A stretch of DNA of 64,000 nt. Origin: Ornithodoros turicata. Lineage: Eukaryota; Arthropoda; Arachnida; Ixodida; Argasidae. The DNA lies in the NCBI RefSeq assembly GCF_037126465.1, contig NC_088206.1:7105187-7169186 (forward strand), given 5' to 3'. Of the stretch, positions 34,001 to 43,200 are shown in pieces; within the stretch, counting starts at the first letter, position 1, and every line of letters begins with the position of its first letter. The notes below the pieces were generated by a model. It was given only the letters and a program-made list of their open reading frames with translations. It was not told the DNA's origin and did no database searches. Made by a program: the position numbers and the translations under genes.

Positions 34001-34008
34001 ACCTCTAA
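21971..34008 (+). CDS. Strip: Striatin-interacting protein 1/2 homologue (STRIP; FAM40), 16 exons
   Basis: Scaffold subunit of STRIPAK, the PP2A-striatin-kinase complex acting in the cytoplasm on Hippo signalling, cytoskeleton, endosomes and axon transport. The exons are 21971-22064, 22154-22228, 23227-23482, 25360-25535, 25631-25758, 26340-26528, 26608-26724, 27354-27650, 28138-28209, 28481-28555, 28625-28722, 29697-29924, 30015-30081, 30171-30275, 31672-31876 and 33728-34008. All phases agree, giving 2463 nt and 820 codons (human STRIP1 is 837). Family landmarks in order: [143 protein letters not shown]. The first half corresponds to the N1221 domain, the second to DUF3402. The start is the least certain point: the frame is open back to 21932 and the usual longer N-terminus is not seen. 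Confidence 0.95.
22154..22228 (+). CDS. Strip: STRIP exon 2
   Basis: Acceptor TTGTTACAG. Encodes [20 protein letters not shown]. Donor GTACAT. Confidence 0.93.
23227..23482 (+). CDS. Strip: STRIP exon 3
   Basis: Acceptor TATCTTTTGCCAG. Contains [11 protein letters not shown] and ends LLNMEI plus GA before GTAAGT. Confidence 0.95.
23532..24276 (-). mobile_element. Tigger/pogo-like MITE in STRIP intron 3
   Basis: Starts after TA (23530-23531) with CAATCAACCCTCGATTTATG and ends with the decayed inverse ATAAATCGAGGGTTGA. Same family as 61069-61840, in opposite orientation. Repeated TTTATGAAC motifs; no transposase frame. Confidence 0.8.
25081..25204. repeat. Long hairpin in STRIP intron 3
   Basis: The left arm from ATGACGAAAACCCGAGAATG to ACAACACAAAGTCT pairs with the right arm AGACTTTGTGTTGTG...CAGGTTTTCGTCA, about 58-bp arms with few mismatches and a very short loop, ending 155 bp before exon 4. 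Confidence 0.85.
25360..25535 (+). CDS. Strip: STRIP exon 4
   Basis: Acceptor AATGTTTCAG. Contains [20 protein letters not shown]. Donor GTGAAT. Confidence 0.95.
25631..25758 (+). CDS. Strip: STRIP exon 5
   Basis: Acceptor TTTTCTCTGCAG. Contains [20 protein letters not shown]. Donor GTACAG, phase 0. Confidence 0.95.
26340..26528 (+). CDS. Strip: STRIP exon 6
   Basis: Acceptor TTTTACTAG. Contains [11 protein letters not shown] and [15 protein letters not shown]. Donor GTGGGT. Confidence 0.92.
26608..26724 (+). CDS. Strip: STRIP exon 7
   Basis: Acceptor TATACGCAG. Encodes [11 protein letters not shown] and an acidic linker. The donor GTAACT is weak. Confidence 0.8.
26935..26950. repeat. T homopolymer in STRIP intron 7
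   Basis: A run of about 18 T. The rest of this 629-bp intron includes an AT-only patch (26741-26830) and nothing gene-like. Confidence 0.7.
27354..27650 (+). CDS. Strip: STRIP exon 8
   Basis: Acceptor ATTCCATCAG. Pro/Ser-rich linker, then [18 protein letters not shown]. Donor GTAAGC. Confidence 0.92.
27683..28085. mobile_element. Left-truncated TIR element in STRIP intron 8
   Basis: The right end GATTCGAGTAAATACGG then TA is the inverse of the CCGTATTTACTCG end seen at 31940. The left end is missing or decayed near a CTAGGCCGATCC motif whose inverse is GGCCGG...CTAG near 28040-28068. Confidence 0.5.
28138..28209 (+). CDS. Strip: STRIP exon 9
   Basis: Acceptor CACATTTTCAG. 24 codons ([10 protein letters not shown]...PLSM). 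Donor GTAGGT. Confidence 0.9.
28236..28398. mobile_element. pogo-like MITE, 163 bp, in STRIP intron 9
   Basis: Ends CAGTCGAACCTCGATATAAC and the inverse of GTTGTAACTAGGTTTGACTG, flanked by TA (28234-28235, 28399-28400). Confidence 0.8.
28481..28555 (+). CDS. Strip: STRIP exon 10
   Basis: Acceptor TTCTTCCCCGTAG. Encodes [14 protein letters not shown]. Donor GTACGA. Confidence 0.93.
28625..28722 (+). CDS. Strip: STRIP exon 11
   Basis: Acceptor TACCCTTTCAG. Encodes [17 protein letters not shown] and VLPEEMP. Donor GTAAGT. Confidence 0.95.
29697..29924 (+). CDS. Strip: STRIP exon 12
   Basis: Acceptor GTTTCTGTGCAG. Encodes [15 protein letters not shown] through [14 protein letters not shown]. 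Donor GTGAGT. Confidence 0.95.
30015..30081 (+). CDS. Strip: STRIP exon 13
   Basis: Acceptor TTCGAACAG. Encodes [20 protein letters not shown]. Donor GTAAGG. Confidence 0.93.
30171..30275 (+). CDS. Strip: STRIP exon 14
   Basis: Acceptor ATCTTACATAG. Encodes [20 protein letters not shown]. Donor GTACGT. Confidence 0.95.
30362..30480. repeat. G-run repeat block in STRIP intron 14
   Basis: An 18-G run followed by TTTCCCTCACCCAAATGCAC. Similar CCCAAATGCA blocks occur at 20920 and 47450, so this is a dispersed repeat of unknown class. Confidence 0.5.
30894..31578. mobile_element. PIF/Harbinger-like MITE, TTA target duplication, STRIP intron 14
   Basis: The left GGGCCTGTTCCCACATACAG and the inverse of CTGTATGTGAGAATAGGCAC at the right. 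TTA at 30891-30893 and 31579-31581. A second inverted pair lies inside (31171-31422), so this is a nested insertion. Confidence 0.8.
31171..31422. mobile_element. MITE nested in the Harbinger-like element
   Basis: AATAGACCTTTTTACAAAAG at the left and the inverse of CTTTGTAAAATCGTCTATT at the right. It contains GCGCCACCTGTGGC (31195-31208), a match to the CTCF consensus on the minus strand. Confidence 0.6.
31672..31876 (+). CDS. Strip: STRIP exon 15
   Basis: Acceptor TGGCACGCAG. The most conserved exon ([40 protein letters not shown]). Donor GTCAGT. Confidence 0.95.
31940..32744. mobile_element. TIR element, 805 bp, TA flanks, STRIP intron 15
   Basis: CCGTATTTACTCGCATAATT then TGCGCAC at the left and the inverse (GTGCGCAAATTATGCGAGTA then AATATTG) at the right. 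TA at 31938-31939 and 32745-32746. No transposase frame. Confidence 0.8.
33048..33596. mobile_element. hAT-like MITE, 549 bp, 8-bp target duplication, STRIP intron 15
   Basis: Ends TAGGGTTGCCACC and GGTGGCAACCCTA. The 8-bp direct repeat GTTGTACA lies at 33040-33047 and 33597-33604. Eight-base duplications with an AGGGTTGCCA end are characteristic of hAT. An inner inverted repeat, GACAAGGATGTAACCCGAGAC, lies at about 33327-33347 and 33381-33401. Confidence 0.85.
33728..34008 (+). CDS. Strip: STRIP exon 16 (terminal)
   Basis: Acceptor CCCACCGGCAG. Encodes [17 protein letters not shown] to LLNPNYL and TAA at 34006-34008. Confidence 0.94.
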
Positions 34009-36064
34009 GTACCTTGCCTGCAACTCCGACTATGCTTTGCTTCAGTGGCCATGATCAGTAGTTCCTATGAGAATGCACCATCGTGTCTAAAATGCCCCAA
34101 GTTTTAAATCCTCCTTCGCCTTGCTCCATGTGCAAACTCACTGAAACTATGCAAGCAGGCGTTTCTTCCGCAAAGTTGTTTTCTTAGGTTGTTTTTGTTT
34201 TTCTTTTATACTGCATGGAAGTCCGGTGTGCACATTGGATGCAACATGTAAGTGCAGCAAAAGATCCTCGGGCTTTGGATATGGTCCCCTCTATCGACGA
34301 GGGCGCTCGCCAGGGCTCTTAAACACTAGAAACAGCTTATAATGCATTTTCAAGAAGGTAACATTTCCTTGACACTAAGGAAAACGAAAGAGACAACCTG
34401 CCTTATTTGCGAGGGAATGTTACCTCCTTTGGATCAAAACCAGTTTGTTTGCATTCTACCTTCTGATTAAACAGCATTTTACCACTTTTAATTTAGGGAA
34501 AAGTGACTGGCCCGGGTTCAAATTATTTTGACGTGGCTCGCGGTTAATTGCTGGTGTTTGCAGGAAAATATTGCGAAGTGCAGTAAACTAGTAAACTTTT
34601 TAAACACAAACAAATGCGTCCACGAAAGCGTTTCCACATGGAAAGCATCCCAAATTTAAGTGAAGTCTTCTCCCAACGTCTTTGCAAAGCATGGTCAAAA
34701 GCTATACCTGCGCTAAAACACCATTTTCCACCGGCTCGTATAGTTTCTAGGCAGCTCTGCGCTTGGACCTGCAGTGCGTAAATGCCTCGACACGCGCCGC
34801 TGCTTTTTGCCAGTAGCGTAGATGACGAATAGGAGGCGTGAGCTTCGCAGCTTCCCCTCAAGTTGCGTTCTGGCAGCCACCAGAATAAGTAGTAGACTTT
34901 CTCAACATACGCGACACTTTCCCCCCAAGCACGCGGCCGCCATGGGTTTTCGAGTACAACTTCCACAAGCTCTTACAGGAGCAGCCTGACTGGGAAAACT
35001 AATCGAGGGTGCCCTTCTAAAAGCGTACAGCTTTGGTGCTGTACTGTGTCATACATGTGACACATGTTAGGCGATAGCCTGAGGGCTTTAGTCTTTTTTT
35101 TTTTTCCTCAAAAGTGGGACATGTAGCAAGAGATGCCTACTAATGTACAGAAGTAGAATTTAGCCATATTTCATGACACTAGCGTATTCTCTTAGCTGGC
35201 TTCGAAGCTGTACCCTGCAGTGAGTGCAGTCTGTTCGCCTTTACATTTTATCCTCAGAATTGCATGTCCTGCTAGTTTTGTACAGCACCCACTTTATGTG
35301 TGTCGAGTGACGTGCATATTTTTATGTTTTAAATTGTTCCAGAAGTGTACATCTGATGTTTTAGGCATTGTGCAAATCTTAGGAGATGAAGGGTGTCCTT
35401 ATTAATGCTAATATTTTAAGCCTTCTGGTGCATAGAGAAAGTAGAGGTGGCGTAGCTATACCCCGTCATTATTTATTAAACTCGAATGTATCTCCGCGAG
35501 ACTGCATGTAAATATAGCATTGGTGTAAATACCAGCTTATTTTATCCACTTGGAATGCTGGCAAATGCTTTAGAGAATAAATAAATGTATGCAAGTGTGA
35601 ATACGTCTTTTCTGCTGGTGATTAAATTAGTGTTAGAGTGGATTCTAGTGACCTCTCCACCGAGCGAGAGTGAGAGTGAACACGGGTGGGTCACGCAGCG
35701 TCAATTCTTGGTGTGCGCAGGTATGAGTCACGGCGAAATTAATATCACATTGGGGATCTCTGCTACTGTGTTGACAATTTACGCACACTACGTAATTTGA
35801 GAGAAACATATTTATTACACCAGTATTTTTCACAATAAGTGACTGACTTATCCTGTCTGTAAAAAAGTAAGAGCACTGGATGATGGACTACATAGAGTAC
35901 GGTACTACCGTATATTCTTCTACGGGACATGATATAGGAATGTACTAGTATTTACTAGTATCCAAGTCCTACAACTTTATGTTATGCCCCAAACATCATT
36001 TTAATGTTACAAAGAAAAAATGCGCTAACCAAAGGATTGAATATCTGTAACACAACTTGAGATC
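34009..36064. other. STRIP 3' UTR and spacer
   Basis: Long, low-complexity-poor sequence with no further exon. Overlapping AATAAA signals at 35576-35585 are the best poly(A) candidate, which would give a 3' UTR of about 1.6 kb. Confidence 0.55.
35576..35585 (+). promoter_or_regulatory. Candidate poly(A) signal of STRIP
   Basis: AATAAATAAA, two overlapping AATAAA hexamers, followed by a GT-rich stretch (GTATGCAAGTGTG). Confidence 0.4.
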
Positions 36065-36847
36065 TCACCAGATGCATCACTTCTCAAAAATGTGTAATAC
36101 AATCTCACTAAACACAAAGCTCAAAAAGGTAAAAACACAACTAGTATAGATATACCTTAGTAAAGTAATGAAGTTAGCGAATGGGCTATATGTTTGCATA
36201 AATGCTCCCCTGGAGGTTCCCCTTTCTTTTTTTATCACACGAGGACAGCAAACTTTTTCCAAAGTCAGCTCCCAGTTGTTTTCCTTCATTTTCTTCCGCA
36301 TTGCTGTTTCCATCCACTTTGAGCCGTCCTGTCATGCTCCCTACAGAGATAAATTCACGTTACGAGGCTTAGCTTTTGATGCTGTCGCAAATCAGAGTGA
36401 GTTCACTAAGCGTGATAGAGTTACGTGAATACTACAAACTCAGTCTTTTTTTTCTTTTTTTTTTCTTTTTTTCACATTGTTAATTAACATTGTTACCAGT
36501 CCAATATGTGCATGGAAGTACGAGATCGCCCTTACAGCATGTCACGGTTCACCTTCTGACACGATGGCAAAAGGGAGCCATCCAAATAGCAAAAACGGGT
36601 ATTTCGAGCACCTTAACTCTTGACCTTCCTCAAACTAGACACCCTGGCTGTCTGTAGGATCTTGGCATGACTCAGTGAGCTGAGCACAGTGAATGTCTTT
36701 CTTATGATGCCAATGAGGAGGACTTTAGATTGTCACAGGTACTCTATGTATCACATTTGTGCTTCCAGTTGAAATACTACATTCTGCATTTGCTACACTT
36801 ACGAGGTACAGCACATGTGGGCATGCCATAATTTAACATTGAACCTA

Positions 36848-37773
36848 CGAGAGGTGTTCAAGTCAAACCGGGACTTTCTGTCTCACGAGTGTACAAATGG
36901 ATCGCGCTACTTCTTTTTCGTCATTTTCACCATGTGGTGGTCCAAAGTTTGTGCAAAACAGACGACACGTGCTGGACAAGATGGCCGACGACGAGGTGAG
37001 CGCGCACATCGAACAGCGAATTGTCATGAAGTTTCTCGTGAATGAAGGCGTAAAATCATCAGAAATTCACAGAACACTTCAGGCTCAGTATGGCCACGAT
37101 ACTCTTAGCCTCAGCAAAGCGTTTGAGTGGCATAGCATTTCACTCCTGAGTCTAAACGCGCATCAAAACAGTGGAAGCATCCGGGCTCGCCAGCTCCCAA
37201 GAAGTTCCGAAGCACCTCGTCTGCGGGTAAGGTCATGGCCACGGTTTTCTGGGACAAGGCTGGCGTTGTTCGTGTTGATTTTCTGCCCAGTGGTACCACC
37301 ATGAATAGTGCATATTACTGCCAGGTTTTCATGGATGTGTATAACGCGCTGAAGCAAAAGCGGTCGGGCCTCATCACCAAAGGAGTCCTCCTCCTACAGG
37401 ACAATGCACACCCACATAACGCGCATCTCACGACAGGCACCTTGAGGAACTTGGCTGGGAGTTGCTGCCACATCCCCCCTTACAGTCCAGACCTCGCCCC
37501 CAGCGATATCCATCTCTTCGGGCCACTGAAGGCGTTCCTTGGGGCGCCGCCACTTCAGCTGCGAGGACGAGGTCGAGAATACGGTCCGATCATGGCTGCT
37601 ACGCGTCGGTAAGGATTTCTAGGCTGCTGGCATCCAAGCCCTCGTGAAATGCTCGGACAAGTGCATTAGTGAAGCTGGGGATTACGTCGAAAAATAAAAC
37701 TAATTTCTCGCCTGTAAGTTCATTTTACTTTTGCGAAAAATGGAAAGTCCCGGTTTGACTTGAACGCCCCCCG
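36848..37773 (+). mobile_element. mariner element, internally deleted (copy A)
   Basis: TIRs CGAGAGGTGTTCAAGTCAAA and the inverse of CCGGTTTGACTTGAACG, with TA at 36846-36847 and 37774-37775. The transposase N-terminus (VLDKMADDEVSAHIEQR) starts at about 36897. A second block holds FWDKAGVVRVDFLPSG and the later catalytic region LLLQDNAHPH...PPYSPDLAPSD. About 110 codons between helix-turn-helix and WKHPGSP, including the first catalytic Asp block, are missing, and frames shift, so it cannot code for active transposase. Confidence 0.88.
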
Positions 37774-37970
37774 TATGTTCTTAAGTGTGCAAGTATTCTA
37801 GCAACATTGCGCGTAATCGCTCTTACTGTGCATGCGATCGAGGACTATCTCGCAGGTGATAATTGGGCTGAGTGGTGTAGTTCTCGCTCTTTATAAAATT
37901 GTGTTCTGGAAAGTACCCTTACCTTGTAGCAGCCTTCAAAGAAAAGAATGGTGGTCCCTCAGAAGGAACA

Positions 37971-38464
37971 CTAGTAGCGAGGTGGCCACCTCTCGTAAGG
38001 GTTCCACCTGAAGTCCCTTCGTGAAAATCTCTCTTGCAGGTTCCTAGGCCTTCTTTCAAAGTGGTACCTGGCTGAATGAGTTCTGTGCTCGAAACTCATT
38101 CCAGCATTCCGATGACTACTCCTAATTTTAGAACCTGGGCGAGAAGTGTAAATTGCTTCCCCCGAATAGTACTTTTGTTCACTATCACTGTTCCATACGG
38201 AACTTTGTGCCACCGTGGCTTGAGTACGGTCATGCTGCTGGGTGGTTGCTTGAGCATCGTCGTCATCTGCAGTGCTGCTCGCGTCCCTGCTTGGAGATGG
38301 ATCTTCTTGCAATGTGGAGTCCAAGGTTTTGTGCAATTCCCTTGCAGAGTCATAAACCTGTTTCTTGCGTTTCTGAAGGTCTTCCATGTACTCTCGGACA
38401 GCTGCTTGATACCTAGAAGCATAAAATTGTTCGATGCGCCATCCAATGATGTTAAAGCAACAGC
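37971..38464 (-). CDS. Possible exon of unknown function (copy A)
   Basis: Open minus-strand frame after an acceptor-like TTTGTTTCCAG at 38465-38475 and ending in a stop at 37971. It starts NIIGWRIEQFYASRYQAAVR, then a Lys/Gln-rich helical part, an Asp/Gln/Thr-rich part and an Arg-rich tail RWPPRY. It lies downstream of the ZNFX1-like frame on the same strand and could be a 3' exon or a separate gene. The same frame is open in copy B, but nearly all A/B differences here change amino acids, which does not support constraint. No family recognised. Confidence 0.3.
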
Positions 38465-38845
38465 CTGGAAACAAACGCCTACTTATGGTGCATGGAGTTA
38501 CAATAGAGCAATAGAGTGCATAGAGCAAAGTATTTACATTAAAACTGCAGTCAATTATTTATAATTAGGGTTCGGCGGTTTCGGTTTTAACCGGAAAACA
38601 TCGAATACAGATTAACATTCCATGACAGATCAATTGCTGCACATGCCGAGCTTGAGATTCCAACATGTCAAGCAGGCTTTCTTGTACTACTACTCTTTTC
38701 TTGGCATTTCACAGCCACGATGTCATTTTTTTCTGTTTTTAGTGTGTTTTAGCGCAGTGAAGCAACTGTGGCTATGAGCAGCGTACAGACGTTGACAGAT
38801 GGAGAAAGGACAGCAGGAAGGAGTGTGTGTGTGTGTCGGGGGGGG

Positions 38846-39022
38846 GGGGTTAGTGTGCGTCCTAGGCCAACTTCAGGGTGACTGTACCAACCTTCATTTG
38901 GAAAGTCTGTCGGGAAACTGAGGAGCAACCCCAAACAACACAGCCGGTGCCGGGATTCGAATCACGTGACCTCCCAGCATCTCGCCGTGGAAGGTGATCG
39001 TCCTATCCGCTACGGCACGTGA
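38846..39022 (-). mobile_element. tRNA-derived SINE (copy A)
   Basis: On the minus strand: GTGCCGTAGCGGATAGGACG (A-box-like), then GTGATTCGAATCCCGGCACC (B box), then the body ending near the G/C run at 38839-38849. Present at the same place in copy B, so older than the duplication. Confidence 0.7.
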
Positions 39023-39092
39023 GCCGGTCTTGCCCCGCCGGTCTTGCCCCGCCGGTCTTGCCCCGCCGGTCTTGCCCCGCCGGTCTTGCCCC
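39023..39092. repeat. 14-bp minisatellite, 5 units (copy A)
   Basis: Unit gccggtcttgcccc, five perfect units. Copy B has two at 53603-53630. Confidence 0.95.
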
Positions 39093-40251
39093 GTGTGAAC
39101 GCTAACGTCCAGTTTACATTTGCAAAGATCAAGCCACTGATTCCGGTAGCCAGTTCAACTTCATCGTGACACATACCAATTTTTTTCTTTATCGCATCAC
39201 CATCACCATCCGGACAAAACTTGCTGATTACGTTTCGTCGTATCTCGATTACCTTTATCACGGTCGCACACCCTCGTGAGTTCCACGAAGATGTGGCAGT
39301 TCGTGCTTATGTCACCTGGATGCAAACATGCCGTTCGTTTTTTTTTTTTTTTTTTTTTGCATCTCAAAAACTACAACACTCTGGTGGATGAAATTATGCA
39401 TTTGCCATCTACATGTAACTTACGGTCGAACACAACTCTAATCTCAAAATGAGGCAACAGCTTCAGACCCGTCCCGGCACAGTATTCGCGCAGAGATAAA
39501 TACAAATGCCTCCAGCAACCGAGCAGAGATCAAAACCGGAGCTGAACCCGAAACGAAAAACCGCTAAAAAGCTGTTATTTTTGTATTGAACTGAACCGGA
39601 ACTGAACTAAACTCAAGTAAATCTCGGATGGTTACCAGTTTGCGGAACGGTTCAGGTGGGATGTTTGCTTCGACAAGACAGTCACCGTTTCTCGGCCGTT
39701 TCAGCAAGCCAGTTTCTTTTGCAAACCATACAGAGGACCTCCAATGGTTCTACCATGTTTTCAAAAATCTTATTTCGAGAAAAATCAAGTGCAATTCCAA
39801 TCCCTGCAACCGAGGCAGTATTATAATCCAGATCCGCTTGCACCTTGCACAAGCTCCGTGCTCACATGCTTGCTCTGAGGCATAGAATGCCATTATATTA
39901 GACGCAAACTTACAGTGGTCGGGTGATGCCAACCCCCATTTCTGAACCGCAAATGAAAGAATGTCCAACCATGGAACCAGTTTTTTGCGTAACTCGTAAC
40001 ACGATATGGCTCTCTTAAGCTGAAGTTCACCGGTAATCTGTGAACACAGAGAACAAGCTAGTTTGTACCTTCTCTTGCAAAACACACCCTCAATACTTGG
40101 TAATTGGAATACTTAGACACAGATGGATAAAGCTTGGACAGATGAAGCCTAGCCCTCTATTTGAGCATCTCTTGTCTCAGGCTCAACAAAATGCTGCCAC
40201 TTTTAATCTATGGCCCCCAAAATATTTAGTGCACCTATACTCTGCATCTCA
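39093..40251. other. Downstream flank of ZNFX1-like copy A, possible 3' exons
   Basis: On the minus strand an acceptor TGTGTTCACAG (40049-40039) is followed by an exon-like stretch reading KRAISCYELRKKLVPWLDIL to a GTAAGT donor near 39915. Its phase does not match the donor at 40252 directly. In copy B this acceptor, this donor and one codon are mutated. Otherwise a T run (39339-39358) and spacer. Confidence 0.3.
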
Positions 40252-43200
40252 CCTGAAATTGAACGTAATTCGGCATCCGCATAGTGGGCACCTAGCACTG
40301 TGCTTTTTCTTCGTCTGGGTAAAGGCCTCAGCAAGCATTCTCTCTGGCACAGAATGGCCACAGTCCATGAGCATGACAAACCGGGCTTCCCTTTCCTTGG
40401 TGAGATGCCAGTATTGGGCCCTGTTGCACACTCTGCACAGACTAGGACAGGGTTCACCGCAGAAGCCTAGGCAACGGTGCCCGCACGGAAGTTTCTTTGG
40501 ACAAGGTATGTCCTCCGAAGTTCTAGTGCAAGGCTCAGAGCACAAGGCACTGCAGTTAGCATGGCCACAATTCCAGAGACAAGGCATAGGACACGGAGGG
40601 CACGGATGTCCACAGGGCTTCCTGCACCTTCCATGCCCACAAACAGTCTTGCACGGTCTTTCACAGATTGTACACGGCTGTGAGCAGGTTCCTTTGCACA
40701 TGTGTCCACATGGAAGTCTCCGACTGCACGGAACGTCGCAGCTGTGAGGCTCGCAGCACTTCTTCATGCATCGGTGTCCACAGTCCAGGCGCTTTTTGCA
40801 AATCTCTGTACATGGGACGTGCTCGTTGTTGCCCACGTCGAAGCATGTCCGGCAGTTTGCGGCACAATTGTGGCCGCAGGAGAGTTTTGCGTCGCAACGG
40901 TTGTAGCAGTCATATCGCGGCACCTTGCCATCACGCAGCGCGTGACATCGAGCCACAAGCCTGTGTCCAGATGTGCAGCTTGTTGGAACACTCTTTCTGC
41001 AAGTAAGCCTCTCTCCCATTTCTTGAACGTACGCCATCATCTCGTCTGGCTTATCCTTGAGAGAAGTGATCTTCGTGTGCACGTGACAAGAAACCGCTCT
41101 TTGGTGGCCACATGGTAACGTTGCTCTTACTTGAATTTCACAACGTTTGCCGCCACAACTTTCGTGGCACCGGAGAGAACACGTGTGTCCACAGGGAAGC
41201 TTTTTGGTGCAGGGTAGTTTACAAGGTGCCATGAGAAATTGAGGAAGTTGTGTCTTGTAGCATGCCCCATACAATTTATGTCCACAGTCACGTTCCATTT
41301 CCATTAATTCTGCGCACCGATCACTGCATGTGTCACCACACTTCTTATGGCAGTTATGACCGCAAGCTAGCACTTTCGTGCAGTTTGCCTCACACCCGTA
41401 ATTTACTGTGTCCGCACAAGGCACTTCTTGGTCATGCCCATATTCACAGGTCTTTCGGACAGGCACATAACACCATTCAGTGCAATGGTTTCCACACGTA
41501 CTATTGCAACGATGGCCACATGGTTGCAGCCGATCACACGGAAGAGGGCATCTTGGGGGCGTAGTTTCGTGGCAAGGAATCACGCAAGTGTGACCACATT
41601 TCTCAATCTGGGTGCACACGAGCACATCACACGGCCCGCATTCTTCGAAACAGGCACGTTTGCAAGTGTGACCATTTCTACATTTTCTCTGGCATTTCTT
41701 TTTACAGTCAACTTCTTCGTGCTCTGTGTCGTAGCCATGGCAAGGCAGCCCACAAGAATGGCCACACTCAAGCCGTGTTTTGCAGGGTCTGTCGCAACCA
41801 CCCTCGGGGACATTTAAAAAGTCTTTCGCACTTCGAACGAGTGTGGCAGTATCGGGATGGTTTGGGCACCGTAGCTTCAGCTCATTTCCGATGGCATTTT
41901 GGCACTTCAGTTCCTTCACGATGTTTTTCCAAACTTGGCTCAACTCCCCAATGATGTCGAAGTTCCCCGTGCAGTACACACCCTTTCGTGCTCTCGACAG
42001 TGAAACGCAAATGCGATTGGGAATCTTAATGAAGCCAACTTCCTTCTCCGGGTTCGATCGGACGAAAGACAAAAGGATGATGTCGTTCTCTTCCCCCTGA
42101 AAATTGTCCACGCATGTAATGTAAACAGTCTTGCACTTCTTGGTTGCTGCGAGGTCGCGCATGAGGAACATCTGCCCTTTGTAAGTGGTCAGAATGGTGA
42201 TTTCTGTTGGGTCATAACCCTGATTGAGAAGGTAGTCCGCTAATCCTAAGACCATTTCCGCTTCGTGGCGGTTGGAGTGGCTCTTTGTGTCTAGTGCACT
42301 GTCTTCGTTGATGGTGTGGTTGATAAAAAACATGTTTCCATCAATACCACGAATGTCTTCGAAGGACTTCACATGCGCCGAGCTGTCGAGGTTATCGTAA
42401 AAGTTTGGAACGAGTAACTTCACAAAGTTCGGTCTCATTCTGTGTTGAACCTGTAGCTGATGGCATATTGTTCCATTATCAATCATTCTTTCAAAAAGAG
42501 ACACTTCCATCTTGTACCTAACAGAGAGCTCGTAGACTGAATTTGATGGCCTCAACTGTTTATGGTCACCAATGAGAATCAGGTGCTTTGTCGCAGGTGC
42601 CAAGCTGGTGGCTATGTGAGCTTCCAGTACTTCTGCGGCTTCTTCGACTATCACAACAGTTGGCTGAAGCTGCCTAACTAACTCTCGATGCTTTGCAGCA
42701 CCTGTTGTAGTCATGCCCACTACATACGCACCCTTCAAGCAAGCAAGGTCTTTCGTAACAGAGTCCCGAGATGCAGTTTTGTTCTTCTCTTTCAGAATTG
42801 CTTTGCGCATAGTGACCTCCATTTGAATGTCTTCAATAGCCTTTGATGCCCAGTATCTGTAGAGTCGCCAACGTTCTGGGAAAGACAAGCACCAGACATT
42901 CGTGACACAGTGATCATCCTTGACAGCGTCGGGGTTTGAGACTAACTTGTAGCCATACTGGCACCATGCTTGTTCTAGGGCATCTGGGTGTTTATCTTCT
43001 ACCCCGGCCAGTGCACAATCGACGTCTGCAGAATACAAACGCTCATCATCCTCCCGGCAATGCTTAGAAATGTCTTGCATGTCAAAATTATCCTCCTCGA
43101 CTACCTCCTTTGGTTCGTTAATTCGGTCCGCAAGGTCTTTGCAGAACTCTTCTCGCAACGCTGCGAGTTCCAGCCAGTCACTAAAGTTGTAGGAAGCTGG

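Noticed and set aside
33700..34023. Minus-strand 107-codon frame
   Set aside because: Antisense shadow of the last STRIP exon.
40040..40747. 235-codon plus-strand frame across the helicase 3' end
   Set aside because: It is antisense to the zinc-finger repeats. Its Pro/His/Gly-rich content mirrors the CGHxC code, and it recurs in copy B only through the duplication.
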